From positions 1 to 64,000 of the forward strand of contig BPJP01000014.1 of the NCBI GenBank assembly GCA_026004675.1: a stretch of 64,000 bases of DNA, given 5' to 3'. The notes under the pieces are model-generated. The model had not been told where the DNA came from, did no database searches, and saw only the letters and a program-made list of their open reading frames with translations. Shown in pieces: positions 17,531 through 26,902 of the stretch (the stretch's first letter is position 1; every line of letters begins with the position of its first letter). This DNA comes from Gemmatales bacterium (GTDB lineage Bacteria; Planctomycetota; Planctomycetia; Gemmatales; Gemmataceae). The position numbers were made by a program, and so were the translations under genes.

Positions 17531-19380
17531 CTATTTGCCGGGTAATTGCCAAACCGGATCGAACGGTTCCGGAGGTTCGATGAGAGCATTGACGACGCGA
17601 GAAAGCAGCACAAGTGCGGGTCCGTCTTCACGATAGTCTGTCACCAGGCCGCCCAGAATTCGCGCGGCCGCCCGAAACTCCTGTCCCTCGAAAAAAGCCA
17701 AGGCTTCCTCATAATCCGTTTTGCGTTGTTTCCAGCCTTCTTCTCCTTGAGGAACCACTTCGAATAGTTCGACCGGCTCGACGATGTTGACCACACGCAC
17801 GGTTGTGAGTCGGCGCGTCGCGAACTCAGGACCAAGAAGTTTCTGCGTGGCGCCGGAAACAAGCAGTCTGGTTTTGAGGTACTTGGTGGCACCCTGCAAG
17901 CGGCTGGCGAGATTGACATTGTTGCCGAGCGGACCGTACTTGAACTTCCGCTGGGTGCCCGTGTTTCCGACGCGTGCCATTCCTGAATTGATGCCGATGC
18001 CGATTTCCATCGGTTCCCCGATTCGTTTTTGCCAGCGTTCGCGCAGGGCGGGTAATTGATCAATCATCGACAGGGCGGCCAAAGTCGCACGTCGGGCGTG
18101 GTCCTCGACAGCAATGGGCGCTCCCCACATGGCCATCAATTCATCGCCAATATAGTCGACCAGGACGCCCGAATGTTTCAGAACGCATTCCGAGAAAACA
18201 GTCATCACGTCGTTGAGCCAATCCACCGTACCCGCTGGACCGAGGATTTCACTGATGCGGCTAAAGCCGCGAATGTCGCAGAACAAGACCGAGATGGTGG
18301 CGTCTCGCCCCTTGAGCAGGTCAGGATTGGCGGTCAACTCGTGCGACAATTCGGGAGTAAAAAACTGTTCGAATTGGACACGGGCACGCATGGCCGCTTC
18401 TTCCTGCTGCATCCGCGCCAAACCAACCGCGACGCCGCGAGCCAGAACTTCGACCAGCATCGCCTCGAGTTTCGTAATCGGCCCCTTGGTGCTCAGGCGA
18501 CTTCCGCCAGGCGATGTCCATACAGGACGCCGATGACGTCGCCAGTGGAGTTGAGGATTGGTGCCGCAACGACAGCGGTGATGTCGGCGAGGCTGCCACT
18601 TGCTGATAACGGCGGCACTTGCCAAAGTGGCCGTTTTTCGCTTCGGATGCGACTGAGAATGTGACGGCTGGGGATGGGATCACCGTGATCTTTGATATCC
18701 GGTGCTTTCTCGACCGCCTTGGTCACCCAGTCATCGTCTTCGAAAAGAAGCACCTCTCCGCAATCCAGGCCAACCAGTTCGACCGCGGCTCGGGCGGCAC
18801 AGCTGAAAAACTCGTGCGACGTGGCGGCACTCTGCAAAACATCGGTCGTCGCCTGAAACCAACGCACCAGTTCTTCGGCACTAAGTTCGTCGTGCCTTTT
18901 GTCGGGCAACGCCAGGGAAGCCAAACGCGTATGAAGCGCGGCCCGACCGGAACTGGGCGGTGGCAGCGAAACGTCAAGACTATGGACACTGCCGCTTCCT
19001 GGTTCTTCAACTTCCTCGCGCCCGCGGCCTAGAAGCCGAATCGTCTTTTTGCCCACGATCATTTCGACCGGCAACTTCAGTTGCACCGACGTTTGCGCCG
19101 CCAGCGGTCCTTGTGGCAACGTGACTGGCTGCATCGTGCTTTTGTTTTCGATCTGAATAGCCCCGTCTTCGGTCTCGGTGATGTGAACGTGAGCACGCGA
19201 CACGTTGACTTCATCGAGTTTGGCAATGACCAGGCGATTCCAGCCGTCCGAAGTGGGCTTGACCACGAAAAGCTCTTCATCGACGCTGCGTTGGCGGCCA
19301 ATTTCCAACGGAAACGCAACCTCTCCGGCGAAAATCAGCCGGTGTGCTTCGTAAACGCGAATCTGCCAATTCGCTTTCAT
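17531..19380 (-). CDS. FHA-GAF-adenylate/guanylate cyclase, split by a frameshift
   Basis: A single polypeptide of about 616 residues is interrupted near 18505. N-terminal FHA domain (about residues 20-100): FPLEIGRQRSVDEEL, VSRAHVHI, IENKST. A GAF-like domain spans about 180-290, ending DVIGVLYGHRLAEVA just before a TGA. The other frame continues LSTKGPITKLEAMLVEV, followed by a class III cyclase domain: ISVLFCDIRGFSRISEI, DELMAMWGAP, GIGINSGMARVGNTG and KYGPLGNNVNLASRLQ. Adding one base near GTCGCCTGAGC joins both halves. The product would make cAMP or cGMP; the FHA suggests control by protein phosphorylation. Start 19380 (MKANWQIRVY). Confidence 0.85.
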
Positions 19381-19462
19381 CAACGGGAACCCTTTTGGAA
19401 GTCGGCGCCTGCCGTCGCTATCTGCCGCCCGTTTGGGAAAGAGTACCTCTTGGGTCTCGTTT

Positions 19463-20381
19463 TCACCGGGCACGCCGCGACAACCGCCTTGACAAGTAAC
19501 TCGACAGCACGATGCCAAGATTCTTATCCGTGCTTAGCTGCACATAGTCGATATTGTGCTGCAAACAGCCACGCTTCACCTGGCGAATAAAAGACTGAAT
19601 CTCATCGAGATAGCTCTGTCGCAGCGAGCGGGGGTCCGTCAACAAGTCCGGATGATGCTCCATGCCTTTGAACAAGGTTGCCTCTTGAAACGGGAACTCG
19701 AGTTCCGCACGGTCCGAGAACGTGGAATACGACGACATCATGGCGGCGGTGGCGAAGATGCTTCAAAGCAGCCACGAAATCGCCTGGTGCGTTTTCCGAG
19801 TCGTCAAACAAATCGCTGAAGACCATTACCAGTCCGCGGCGGTTGAAACGCTCGGCAAGCTCGTGAAGGATTCCCGCCAGTTTCGTCTTCTGCCTCTCGG
19901 CACCCTGGTTCATCACCTGGACGATCTCTTTCAAATGCGAAGGCTGACTTGACGGTTTGATCAGCCGGCGTACTTGATCGTCAAAGGTGACCAGCCCGAC
20001 GCTGTCTTGTTGTTGCAGAACCAGATGCGCCAACGCCGCCGATGCCATGCACGCGTAGTCGTATTTGCTTACTTCCGTCGATCCGTAACGCATCGATTCG
20101 CTGATGTCCAGAAGCAACCAGCAAATCAGGTTGGTTTCTTCCTCATACTGTTTCAAAAAATAGCGTTCGGTGCGACCGTACACTTTCCAGTCGACATGAC
20201 GGATATCGTCGCCGGGAACGTATTCGCGATGCTGCGCGAATTCGACGGAAAACCCATGGTAGGGGCTTTTGTGCATCCCCGATAAATAGCCTTCGACGAT
20301 CATGCGAGCCTGCAATTCCAGGCTCCGCACTTTCGCCAAAACCAACGGATCGAGGTAACGTTGCGGATCATTCGGGTTCAT
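19463..20381 (-). CDS. DUF58 domain protein, split by a +1 frameshift
   Basis: About 305 residues once joined. The DUF58 signature HREYVPGDDIRHVDWKVYGR is at about residues 51-70, followed by a von Willebrand A-like core (LLLDISESMRYGS, VMVFSDLFDD). The first frame reads ...HDVVVFHVL then diverges; the second resumes DRAELEFPFQEATLFKGMEH to the end at 19463. Removing one G from the GG at about 19711-19712 restores VLDRAELEFPF. DUF58 proteins usually pair with a MoxR AAA ATPase; none is in this window. ATG 20381 (MNPNDPQRYLDP) is a good start. Confidence 0.85.
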
Positions 20382-20730
20382 GACTGCATTGTAGTAAATG
20401 GCTGTTGGTAATTGTTAGCAGGAAACAACGCCAGCAAAAACTTTCCGCTGTTCGCATGCCTTCAATTGCTGCCGCGTTGCCCGCAACCTGGGCAATCACA
20501 ACACATCGAGGAAAGGAAGCCATGTACACGTTTCGTCGTAACATCCGTTGCGATAGCTAGTTCGGTTTTCTGGATATTATCGTGATGCCTCGGCACGTAC
20601 TTTGCGAACTCCCAACCAACTTGCCTTCGGAACACTTTCCAGGGAACGCGAGAGCAGAAAGAAACGATGGATGCGCGGCCGGAAACGGCATGCGCCGTGG
20701 CAGCTTTGTTGTTCGAGGGGAACGCTGGCG
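20382..20730. other. Intergenic leader region between DUF58 and nitrate transporter genes
   Basis: This 349-base stretch contains a 6-bp hairpin, TTGCCC-GCAACCT-GGGCAA (20477-20495), just upstream of a short ribosome-site-led ORF at 20522. It must also contain divergent promoters. No longer gene is credible. Confidence 0.45.
20522..20560 (+). CDS. Possible 12-residue leader peptide upstream of the nitrate transporter
   Basis: ATG at 20522 opens a 12-codon frame (MYTFRRNIRCDS, then TAG) preceded by GAGGAAAGGAAGCC, one of the better ribosome sites in the region. It lies 170 bases before the transporter start. It may be a leader peptide or simply chance; size precludes homology support. Confidence 0.25.
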   Translation: MYTFRRNIRCDS

Positions 20731-22074
20731 ATGTCGATGGAGAATCGTGCGGTTCGGATCAGGTTGTTTGACTTTTCGTCGGTGCCCATGCGCGCCTTTC
20801 ACATGTCGTGGTTTGCCTTCTTCCTGTGCTTCTTTGCCTGGTTTGGCATCGCGCCCTTGATGAAGGTCGTTCGCGAAGAAATGCAATTGTCCCGGGAGCA
20901 AATTGGCTGGTGCATCATTGGGTCCGTCTCGATGACCATCTTTGCCCGTCTGGCCATCGGTTGGCTTTGCGACCGAATCGGTCCCAGATTGGCCTATACC
21001 TGGCTGCTTGCTATCGGATCGATTCCCGTGATGATGATCGGCCTCGCTCGATCATTCGAGACGTTCCTGATTTGCCGGTTGCTCATCGGTGTGATCGGGG
21101 CCTCTTTCGTGATTACCCAGTACCATACGTCGGTAATGTTTGCGCCGAATTGCGTCGGAACAGCGAACGCAACGACAGCCGGCTGGGGCAATCTCGGCGG
21201 AGGCGTCACTCAGTTAGTCATGCCGCTTGTGTTCGCCTTTTTCGTCAGCGTTTTAGGTCTGAGCGACTATTGGAGCTGGCGTGCCGCCATGGTCGTGGCA
21301 GGGTTGCTATGTCTCGGTACGGGAATCGCTTATTATTTTTTGACTCAGGACTGTCCTGAAGGCAATTACTGCGATCTTCGCAGAGGACGACGTCGCCGCC
21401 GTGCCAAATCCGATGGAACCTTCTGGGACGCTTGCCGCGACATCCGGGTCTGGGCGCTGTTTGTCCTCTATGGTGCTTGTTTCGGGATCGAGTTGACCAT
21501 CAACAACATAGCCGCCCTGTACTTCAGCGATTACTTCGGCCTGGGACTGCAGACCGCGGGCGTCGCCGCTGCCCTTTTTGGCCTGATGAATCTTTTCACC
21601 CGAACCTTGGGAGGCATGATCGGCGACCGTTTCGGTGGACGCTGGGGACTGCGCGGTCGAGCCTGGTGGCTTTTTATGGCATTGTTCTGCGAAGGTCTGT
21701 GTTTGATCCTCTTTTCGCAAATGACCGTGCTGATGTTTGCTCTGCCGGCCCTAGTGCTGTTCAGTCTGTTCGTGCAGATGTCCTCGGGGGCAACGTTTTC
21801 GGTGGTTCCCTTCATCAATCGCAAAGCACTCGGCTCGGTAGCAGGGATCGTCGGTGCGGGCGGCAATGCCGGGGCCGTAGCGGCGGGTTTCTTGTTCAAA
21901 AGCTCTTTGCCCTGGCCCACGGCGTTGCTCGTCTTGGGGGTTCTCGTGACGATTTGTTCGTCGCTCGCCTTGACCGTCCGATTCTCTAATGAAGCGGAAG
22001 GCGAAGCTCGTACCGCTTTCGCAGCAGCTGAGGCATCCCGAGCTCAGCCAGCTTTCGCGACCTTTCAGACTTAA
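20731..22074 (+). CDS. NNP-family nitrate/nitrite MFS transporter
   Basis: A 447-residue, 12-TM major facilitator of the nitrate/nitrite porter (NarK/NrtP) family. Both nitrate signatures are visible: GWGNLGGGVTQLVMP (NS1, TM5) and GIVGAGGNAGAVAAGFLF (NS2, TM11). The family motif GWLCDRIGPRLAYTW follows TM2. A charged loop (CDLRRGRRRRRAKSDG) separates the two six-TM halves. It probably imports nitrate or exchanges nitrate and nitrite. ATG 20731 has GAGGGG 10 bases upstream; the frame is open earlier but that part lacks TM character. No nitrate reductase gene is nearby. It converges on the DUF1080 gene with a 2-base gap. Confidence 0.9.
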   Translation: MSMENRAVRIRLFDFSSVPMRAFHMSWFAFFLCFFAWFGIAPLMKVVREEMQLSREQIGWCIIGSVSMTIFARLAIGWLCDRIGPRLAYTWLLAIGSIPVMMIGLARSFETFLICRLLIGVIGASFVITQYHTSVMFAPNCVGTANATTAGWGNLGGGVTQLVMPLVFAFFVSVLGLSDYWSWRAAMVVAGLLCLGTGIAYYFLTQDCPEGNYCDLRRGRRRRRAKSDGTFWDACRDIRVWALFVLYGACFGIELTINNIAALYFSDYFGLGLQTAGVAAALFGLMNLFTRTLGGMIGDRFGGRWGLRGRAWWLFMALFCEGLCLILFSQMTVLMFALPALVLFSLFVQMSSGATFSVVPFINRKALGSVAGIVGAGGNAGAVAAGFLFKSSLPWPTALLVLGVLVTICSSLALTVRFSNEAEGEARTAFAAAEASRAQPAFATFQT

Positions 22075-22076
22075 AA

Positions 22077-22736
22077 CTATTTGGCCGGCCGAAACTTCAG
22101 GTTGCGAAACTCGATGACGAAATACTCGGCCTGAACGCCAACGAGGCCACTGGCGATTTGGCATTGCCTCCAGTCAGTGGCCTTTTTGCCATTGACCCAG
22201 ACGGTGATGTTTTTGCCCTGACAGACGATCTCATACGTGTTCCACTCTCCCGGAGGGCGGACGAATTTGGCGCCGTCGCCGGTTTTCAGGAATTTTTCCA
22301 GCTTGTCGCCGACTTTCGTGACGCCAAACAAGTCGGCGTAGTGCGGTGGTTTCTGCGTTTGAGCCACCTGTGCCTGGTGCCAGATTGTCCCATCGGCGGC
22401 ACAACGTACATAAATGCCACTATTGTAATCGTTCTTGCCTTCGACCTTGTGAAACCGCCACTCGACATGGTAGATACCGTCGCCGAATTCCTTCTTGTGC
22501 AGAAGCATTTCGAAAAAGCCTGGTTTGCTGCAAGTCAGGGTTTTCTTGGCTGCGTCATATTTCCACGGATTTTCCGCATTCAGCTTCGTTCCCAAGGGAA
22601 GCGCGATCCGTTTCCAGTCATCAAGGCCGTTCTTTAACAAGTCGATCCAGCCATCCTTTGGTTCGGTCGCTGGGGGCTCTGGATGTGAACTGGCCACGAA
22701 AAGGAGAGCGGCGAACAAGGCCATCGAATTTCGCAT
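22077..22736 (-). CDS. Secreted DUF1080 (3-keto-disaccharide hydrolase family) protein
   Basis: A 219-residue protein with a signal peptide (MRNSMALFAALLFVASS) and a single DUF1080 concanavalin-like domain: WIDLLKNGLDDWKRI, YHVEWRFHKVEGKNDYNSGI, GEWNTYEIVCQGKNITVWVN and IEFRNLKFRP. DUF1080 proteins are strongly expanded in Planctomycetes and are annotated as 3-keto-glycoside hydrolases. The Asn-Ser-Gly (NSGIYVR) sugar-site motif is present. GGGAGA upstream supports start 22736. No oxidoreductase partner is adjacent, so the substrate is unknown. Confidence 0.88.
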   Translation of the reverse strand: MRNSMALFAALLFVASSHPEPPATEPKDGWIDLLKNGLDDWKRIALPLGTKLNAENPWKYDAAKKTLTCSKPGFFEMLLHKKEFGDGIYHVEWRFHKVEGKNDYNSGIYVRCAADGTIWHQAQVAQTQKPPHYADLFGVTKVGDKLEKFLKTGDGAKFVRPPGEWNTYEIVCQGKNITVWVNGKKATDWRQCQIASGLVGVQAEYFVIEFRNLKFRPAK

Positions 22737-22911
22737 TGGTTTCTCCCGGTTAGTGCAAGCTCCGGACAGACAAGGACTTTGCCGGCTGGTCCGAGGCATC
22801 ACCAGCCGAGCAGAGTTGTTATACCGCCCTGCACATAACCTGTTCAGTCCAGCTGTGCCCTGTCATCGCGGACTCAGGCTGACATTGCTTGTGCGTGTTT
22901 TGCCGATGTCG

Positions 22912-23781
22912 CTATTTTTTCATGGCTTTTTGCACGGACACGCCAAGCTCGGCAGGAGTGTCCGCGACAACGATACCGGCAGCGCGGAGGGCGGCGATTT
23001 TTTCTTTGGCCGTTCCACTACCGCCCGAAATGATCGCGCCGGCGTGTCCCATGCGTTTGCCCGGAGGTGCGGTCTGACCGGCAATGAACGCCGCTACGGG
23101 TTTGGAAACGTGTTGTTTGATGTATTCGGCCGCCTGCTCCTCGGCATTGCCGCCGATTTCACCCATGAGCAAGATGGCTTCCGTTTGGGAATCCTGCTCG
23201 AACATCCTCAAAAGATCGATGAACGAGGTACCAACAATCGGGTCGCCTCCCAGGCCGACACAAGTGGATTGGCCCAGTCCCAGGTTAGTGAGCTGCCAGA
23301 CGGCTTCGTAAGTAAGCGTGCCGCTTCGGCTCATAACGCCGACAGGTCCCGGTTTGTGGATGTAGCCCGGCATGATGCCGATCTTGCACTGCCCTGGCGT
23401 AATGACGCCGGGGCAGTTTGGCCCCACCAGTCGGCAGGACTTGCCAGCAAGGAATCTCATGGCCCGCGCCATGTCCAGAACAGGAATGCCTTCGGTTATG
23501 GCGACGATGAGTTGAACCCCGGCGTCAGCTGCCTCCATGATGGCATCAGCAGCGGCGGGGGGAGGCACGAAAACCATCGTCGCATTCGCTCCCGTTTTTT
23601 TCACCGCCTCGGCAACCGTGTTGAAGAGGGGGATGCCCTCTTTGTTCGTCCCGCCTTTTCCCGGCACAACCCCTCCGACTACCTGTGTGCCATACTCACG
23701 GCATTGCACAGCGTGAAAGGTACCGGCTTTCCCCATTCCCTGACATAGAACACGAGTGTTTTTGTCAACCAGGATACTCAT
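22912..23781 (-). CDS. sucD: Succinyl-CoA synthetase, alpha subunit
   Basis: A 289-residue ligase subunit of the TCA cycle that interconverts succinyl-CoA and succinate with nucleotide phosphorylation. The CoA-binding Rossmann part begins [20 protein letters not shown], the [21 protein letters not shown] segment follows, and the phosphorylated His lies in [19 protein letters not shown]. Full length. The beta subunit gene (sucC) is usually adjacent upstream, but the gene upstream here is msrB, so sucC is elsewhere. ATG 23781 starts the family sequence. Confidence 0.95.
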   Translation of the reverse strand: MSILVDKNTRVLCQGMGKAGTFHAVQCREYGTQVVGGVVPGKGGTNKEGIPLFNTVAEAVKKTGANATMVFVPPPAAADAIMEAADAGVQLIVAITEGIPVLDMARAMRFLAGKSCRLVGPNCPGVITPGQCKIGIMPGYIHKPGPVGVMSRSGTLTYEAVWQLTNLGLGQSTCVGLGGDPIVGTSFIDLLRMFEQDSQTEAILLMGEIGGNAEEQAAEYIKQHVSKPVAAFIAGQTAPPGKRMGHAGAIISGGSGTAKEKIAALRAAGIVVADTPAELGVSVQKAMKK

Positions 23782-23899
23782 GATGTTTCCGCCAAAACGT
23801 CAGGTTCAACACGCACCAGCCGCGGCTGGCATGCAACCTATTCCCTCCTCCGCCTCAAATCTAAGAGGCGGTACCACGAAGGCGAAAGGCTGCGATCCG

Positions 23900-24412
23900 T
23901 TACTTCTTTTCTCTTGGCTCGAATTTCAATGCAGCCGAATTGATGCAATAGCGTAGTCCCGTCTTGTCGCGAGGACCATCATCGAAAACATGGCCGAGAT
24001 GCGCGTCACAGCGGATGCAGTGCACTTCCGTGCGAATCATCCCGAAGCTGCGGTCCGTCGTCGTGCCGATGTGGGCCTGATCAAAAGGCTCCCAGAAACT
24101 CGGCCAACCCGTACCGGAATCATATTTCGCGCGAGAATCGAACAACTCCAGGCCGCAGCAGACGCATCGATAGATGCCGTCCTTCTTGTTGTTCCAATAC
24201 TCATTGCGGAAGGCAGGTTCCGTCCCGTGCTGTCGCGTGACGCGGTATTGCTCTTCGGTCAGGATTTTTCGCCATTCTTCGTCCGTCTTCTTGATTTTCT
24301 CAATCACTTTCGCTCCCTTCTTCTTGGGAACCGAAACGCGCTGATCGACTCCGTAGGCGGCAAGAGCAGCCAGGCCAAGGCCGATGCCCAAAAAAATGAC
24401 ATACTTGCTCAT
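23900..24412 (-). CDS. msrB: Peptide-methionine (R)-S-oxide reductase MsrB, membrane-anchored or exported
   Basis: A 170-residue repair enzyme that reduces methionine-R-sulfoxide in proteins. An N-terminal hydrophobic segment ([18 protein letters not shown]) suggests a signal anchor or signal peptide, followed by the MsrB domain from about residue 45. Zinc cysteines are in [11 protein letters not shown] and [13 protein letters not shown]; the catalytic cysteine is in [12 protein letters not shown]. The substrate pocket TGWPSFWEP is intact. It would act in the periplasm against oxidised envelope proteins. Confidence 0.94.
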   Translation of the reverse strand: MSKYVIFLGIGLGLAALAAYGVDQRVSVPKKKGAKVIEKIKKTDEEWRKILTEEQYRVTRQHGTEPAFRNEYWNNKKDGIYRCVCCGLELFDSRAKYDSGTGWPSFWEPFDQAHIGTTTDRSFGMIRTEVHCIRCDAHLGHVFDDGPRDKTGLRYCINSAALKFEPREKK

Positions 24413-24559
24413 CTTTCAAGCCTCATCTTTTGACAAGGGGAGGATGGTGAAGTCATTTTAAGAGGCGGCGACGACAAGGGAAAGCCGCTTGCAGGAATCA
24501 GGGGTGCGGCCAGTGGAGGGACACGCTCCATCACGTCCGCACGCTGGCTGCACTCGGAG

Positions 24560-25006
24560 TCAGGCTGCCGAATGCATCGCCGACCTGGCCGACGAAACCC
24601 TGGCAACCGACTGCAACAGCCGATTCATCTGTTCGTTGTGCGCGTAAATCTCCTCAAATAGATTGAACGGCGTGTGATCAATAAGTTGCTTCATGGCGAA
24701 CTGGATATCGGCCGCATCAAGTGGCGCATCCGACGGCAGAGGCTGGCACAGGCTAACCTCGGTCGCGCTCGTGGGAGAAGTTCCCGCCAAAACCAGGAGC
24801 GAACCACTGGCGATCTGAAAGCGAACCGCTCCGCGCTGAAACCGTTTCCACAGGTCCCAGCCGATTTGAAAAACACGCGTCGAGATCAACAACCGCTCGG
24901 TCCAAGAATAGCCCAACAGCCCAGCCAACTGGCGCGATCGTTGCCGGGCTCGAACGATATCACGCTTGCAATTCAATTCGATGCCGAGAAGTAGTCTGTC
25001 GTCCAT
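24560..25006 (-). CDS. RsbT-like GHKL ATPase-related protein lacking the N-box
   Basis: A 148-residue protein. Residues about 10-50 (DIVRARQRSRQLAGLLGYSW then TERLLISTRVFQIGWDL) resemble the start of RsbT/anti-sigma kinases, where the family reads IVxARQxxRxLAxxLGFS and then TAxSELARN. Here the SELARN ATP/Mg-binding N-box is replaced by VFQIGWDL, so a catalytic kinase is unlikely. The C-terminus ends with a helical tail. It may be a partner-switching protein without kinase activity. AAGGAAAAGG precedes ATG 25006. The similarity is judged by eye, without structural comparison. Confidence 0.5.
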   Translation of the reverse strand: MDDRLLLGIELNCKRDIVRARQRSRQLAGLLGYSWTERLLISTRVFQIGWDLWKRFQRGAVRFQIASGSLLVLAGTSPTSATEVSLCQPLPSDAPLDAADIQFAMKQLIDHTPFNLFEEIYAHNEQMNRLLQSVARVSSARSAMHSAA

Positions 25007-25094
25007 GACAAAACCTTTTCCTTGAAAGTGGTGAGAGGTAACTCGATAACGTCGATTATTCTACCATGTTCGCGGAACTTTGGCCCACCCTTTT

Positions 25095-26108
25095 TCATGC
25101 CCCCCGGCGTTCCATCTCCTCCACGATGCCGCCTTCGGCAGCCAAAACGGCCAGACTATATGCACATGCCGACCGACTGATGGCCTCTCCCAGTTCCTTG
25201 CTGAGGTAGATGAACCGATTCAGGCCGACGGCTTTGCAGGCGCGGCGTGCGAGAAATTCGCCCGAGCCCGACAAGATAGCGAGAGGCGGCTCGTTCAGGT
25301 CTCTCGACAGGTTCCGTATGGCGTCCGCGATTCGAGCGAGTTGCCTTTGGATGATTTGCTTCGCCAGCCGCTGGGCATCAGCCAGCGAAAGCGTTTCGGC
25401 ATCGGCTCCGACCATGCGTGCCAGGCGGGCATGAGCAAACCCCTTTGTCGCCGGCCGTCCGTCGGGCGTGTCCGTATCCGATTCGTCCTCCTCGATCCAT
25501 CCGAGAAGAAGAAACGCATCGTGAGTCGTGGCGAACCATTCCGCGGCGACCCGGTCGAGCAGCGCGCAAACGGGAGTTCGGCGAATACCGGTGTAGACCA
25601 GTTCGCGCGTTCGTAAACGTTCGAAATCGGTCCGGCCGATCGGCACGGGCTTGCCTCGGCGCAGACGAACGATATCCGTGGTGGTGGAACCGACGTCGAC
25701 AACGAAAGCGTGCGAACTGTCGGCCGCGAACCGGCCGGCAAACGTCGCCAAGGCGTGCCAGTTAGCGGCAGCTGTGGTCATTGGATTGAGCCGGGCTTCT
25801 TCGACGCTCAGCCAGTGACCGGTCGTTTGCCACACCACGACTGGACGCCCCTGGACCGCCTGCTCCAGGGCGTCGAGAATCGCGTTGACACCGGCTCGTT
25901 TGCTGGCAAAACAATCGCAAATCTCCCCTGTCATCGAGACGGCGACGAGATCGAACGGCGGCATTTCAGCGAGAACGTCGCGCAATACAGCCGACAAGGC
26001 TTCGGGTTGTTTCCACAGGGCGAACTTCCGGCACAAAGCCGTTTGGTCGCTATGAGCCGCCTTGATATGTGCACCACCGATATCGAGACCGACAATGCCA
26101 CCGCGCAT
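25095..26108 (-). CDS. MfnF-like protein of the H4MPT-linked C1 pathway (hydantoinase/oxoprolinase family)
   Basis: A 337-residue ASKHA-fold protein: GIVGLDIGGAHIKAAHSD at the N-terminus, VSMTGEICDCF near residue 58, HAFVVDVGSTTTDIVRLRRG in the middle, ILSGSGEFLARRA near 285. The pattern matches proteins annotated as H4MPT-linked C1-transfer pathway protein, related to methanogen MfnF, which condenses methanofuran intermediates. Planctomycetes are known to carry tetrahydromethanopterin-linked formaldehyde oxidation genes. Distinction from other hydantoinase relatives is by TGEICDCF and size. GGGGAGAAG supports ATG 26108. No mch, fae or ftr gene is adjacent. Confidence 0.75.
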   Translation of the reverse strand: MRGGIVGLDIGGAHIKAAHSDQTALCRKFALWKQPEALSAVLRDVLAEMPPFDLVAVSMTGEICDCFASKRAGVNAILDALEQAVQGRPVVVWQTTGHWLSVEEARLNPMTTAAANWHALATFAGRFAADSSHAFVVDVGSTTTDIVRLRRGKPVPIGRTDFERLRTRELVYTGIRRTPVCALLDRVAAEWFATTHDAFLLLGWIEEDESDTDTPDGRPATKGFAHARLARMVGADAETLSLADAQRLAKQIIQRQLARIADAIRNLSRDLNEPPLAILSGSGEFLARRACKAVGLNRFIYLSKELGEAISRSACAYSLAVLAAEGGIVEEMERRGA

Positions 26109-26126
26109 GACAAGTCTTCTCCCCGA

Positions 26127-26810
26127 TCATCCCACATCTGCTGGCGAGTGCCTCGCCTGCCTGCCATGCAATCGTTCCAGTTGAATTTCCAGGACCCAAT
26201 ACAAGGTTATCATCAACGGCACCACGAGTTGCCGTAACCAAAACCATTTCCCCTCGCCAACTTCGATCAAATAGTCATACAGACCGTGCACGAATGCCGA
26301 TACGATCAGCCCGGTGGCCACAAGAGGAATGCCTTTTTTCCACGAGAGGAATTTGGCCTCTCCCAAAGCGCCGGCCCAGAAGCACGAAAACCAGGGATGA
26401 GCCACTACGCTAACGACTCGCGGCCAGGGGGATTGATCAGGACGAGACAGATAAGACAAGAAGTCTTCGGCAAAGGTGAAACCCAAGGCGGCCGCTGTGC
26501 CATAGATCAATCCGTCTACTGGTTCGTCGAAATCGCTCCGCCAAAAAACCAACACGACCACGACGAGCATCTTCACTGTTTCTTCGGGGATGCCGACTTG
26601 CAAAAAGAAGAACAGGAACGGATCCTGCTGGCATGAAAACCCGTTGAAGCCTTCGAGCCAGCGTTCGACAACAAGCGCCAAAAAGGCAGACAAGGCGCCG
26701 GCGATAAAGACGATAGCCACCCACCCCCACGGTTCGGGATGGCGGTCCCGCTCGTAGTAGTAATAGAGGACGGCCAACGCTGGTACGAGAGCCAGCAGCA
26801 AAATCGACAT
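26127..26810 (-). CDS. PrsW-type intramembrane metalloprotease family protein
   Basis: A 227-residue protein with about seven TM segments. Diagnostic motifs are YYYYERDRHPEPW after TM1, GIPEETVKMLVV (the EExxK-type Glu pair), FTFAEDFLSYL and SAFVHGLYDYLI with the metal-binding His. PrsW in Bacillus cleaves the anti-sigma factor RsiW, although many family members have other targets. Start 26810 (MSILLLALVP) begins at TM1; the frame extends 12 codons upstream without hydrophobic character. It lies between MfnF-like and double-GNAT genes on the same strand. Confidence 0.87.
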   Translation of the reverse strand: MSILLLALVPALAVLYYYYERDRHPEPWGWVAIVFIAGALSAFLALVVERWLEGFNGFSCQQDPFLFFFLQVGIPEETVKMLVVVVLVFWRSDFDEPVDGLIYGTAAALGFTFAEDFLSYLSRPDQSPWPRVVSVVAHPWFSCFWAGALGEAKFLSWKKGIPLVATGLIVSAFVHGLYDYLIEVGEGKWFWLRQLVVPLMITLYWVLEIQLERLHGRQARHSPADVG

Positions 26811-26902
26811 CGGTGTTTTCCTGGAGGGATCGCAGCACGGTCCCAAAAACCGGTTCTACATTTCGCAAAGTTATTCGGCGGCAGGAACGTGTGTTCGGCG
26901 CA

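Noticed and set aside
18495-18520. TGA within the FHA-GAF-cyclase read as selenocysteine
   Set aside because: The continuation after the TGA is in a different frame, so recoding of the codon cannot join the halves; a one-base indel does.
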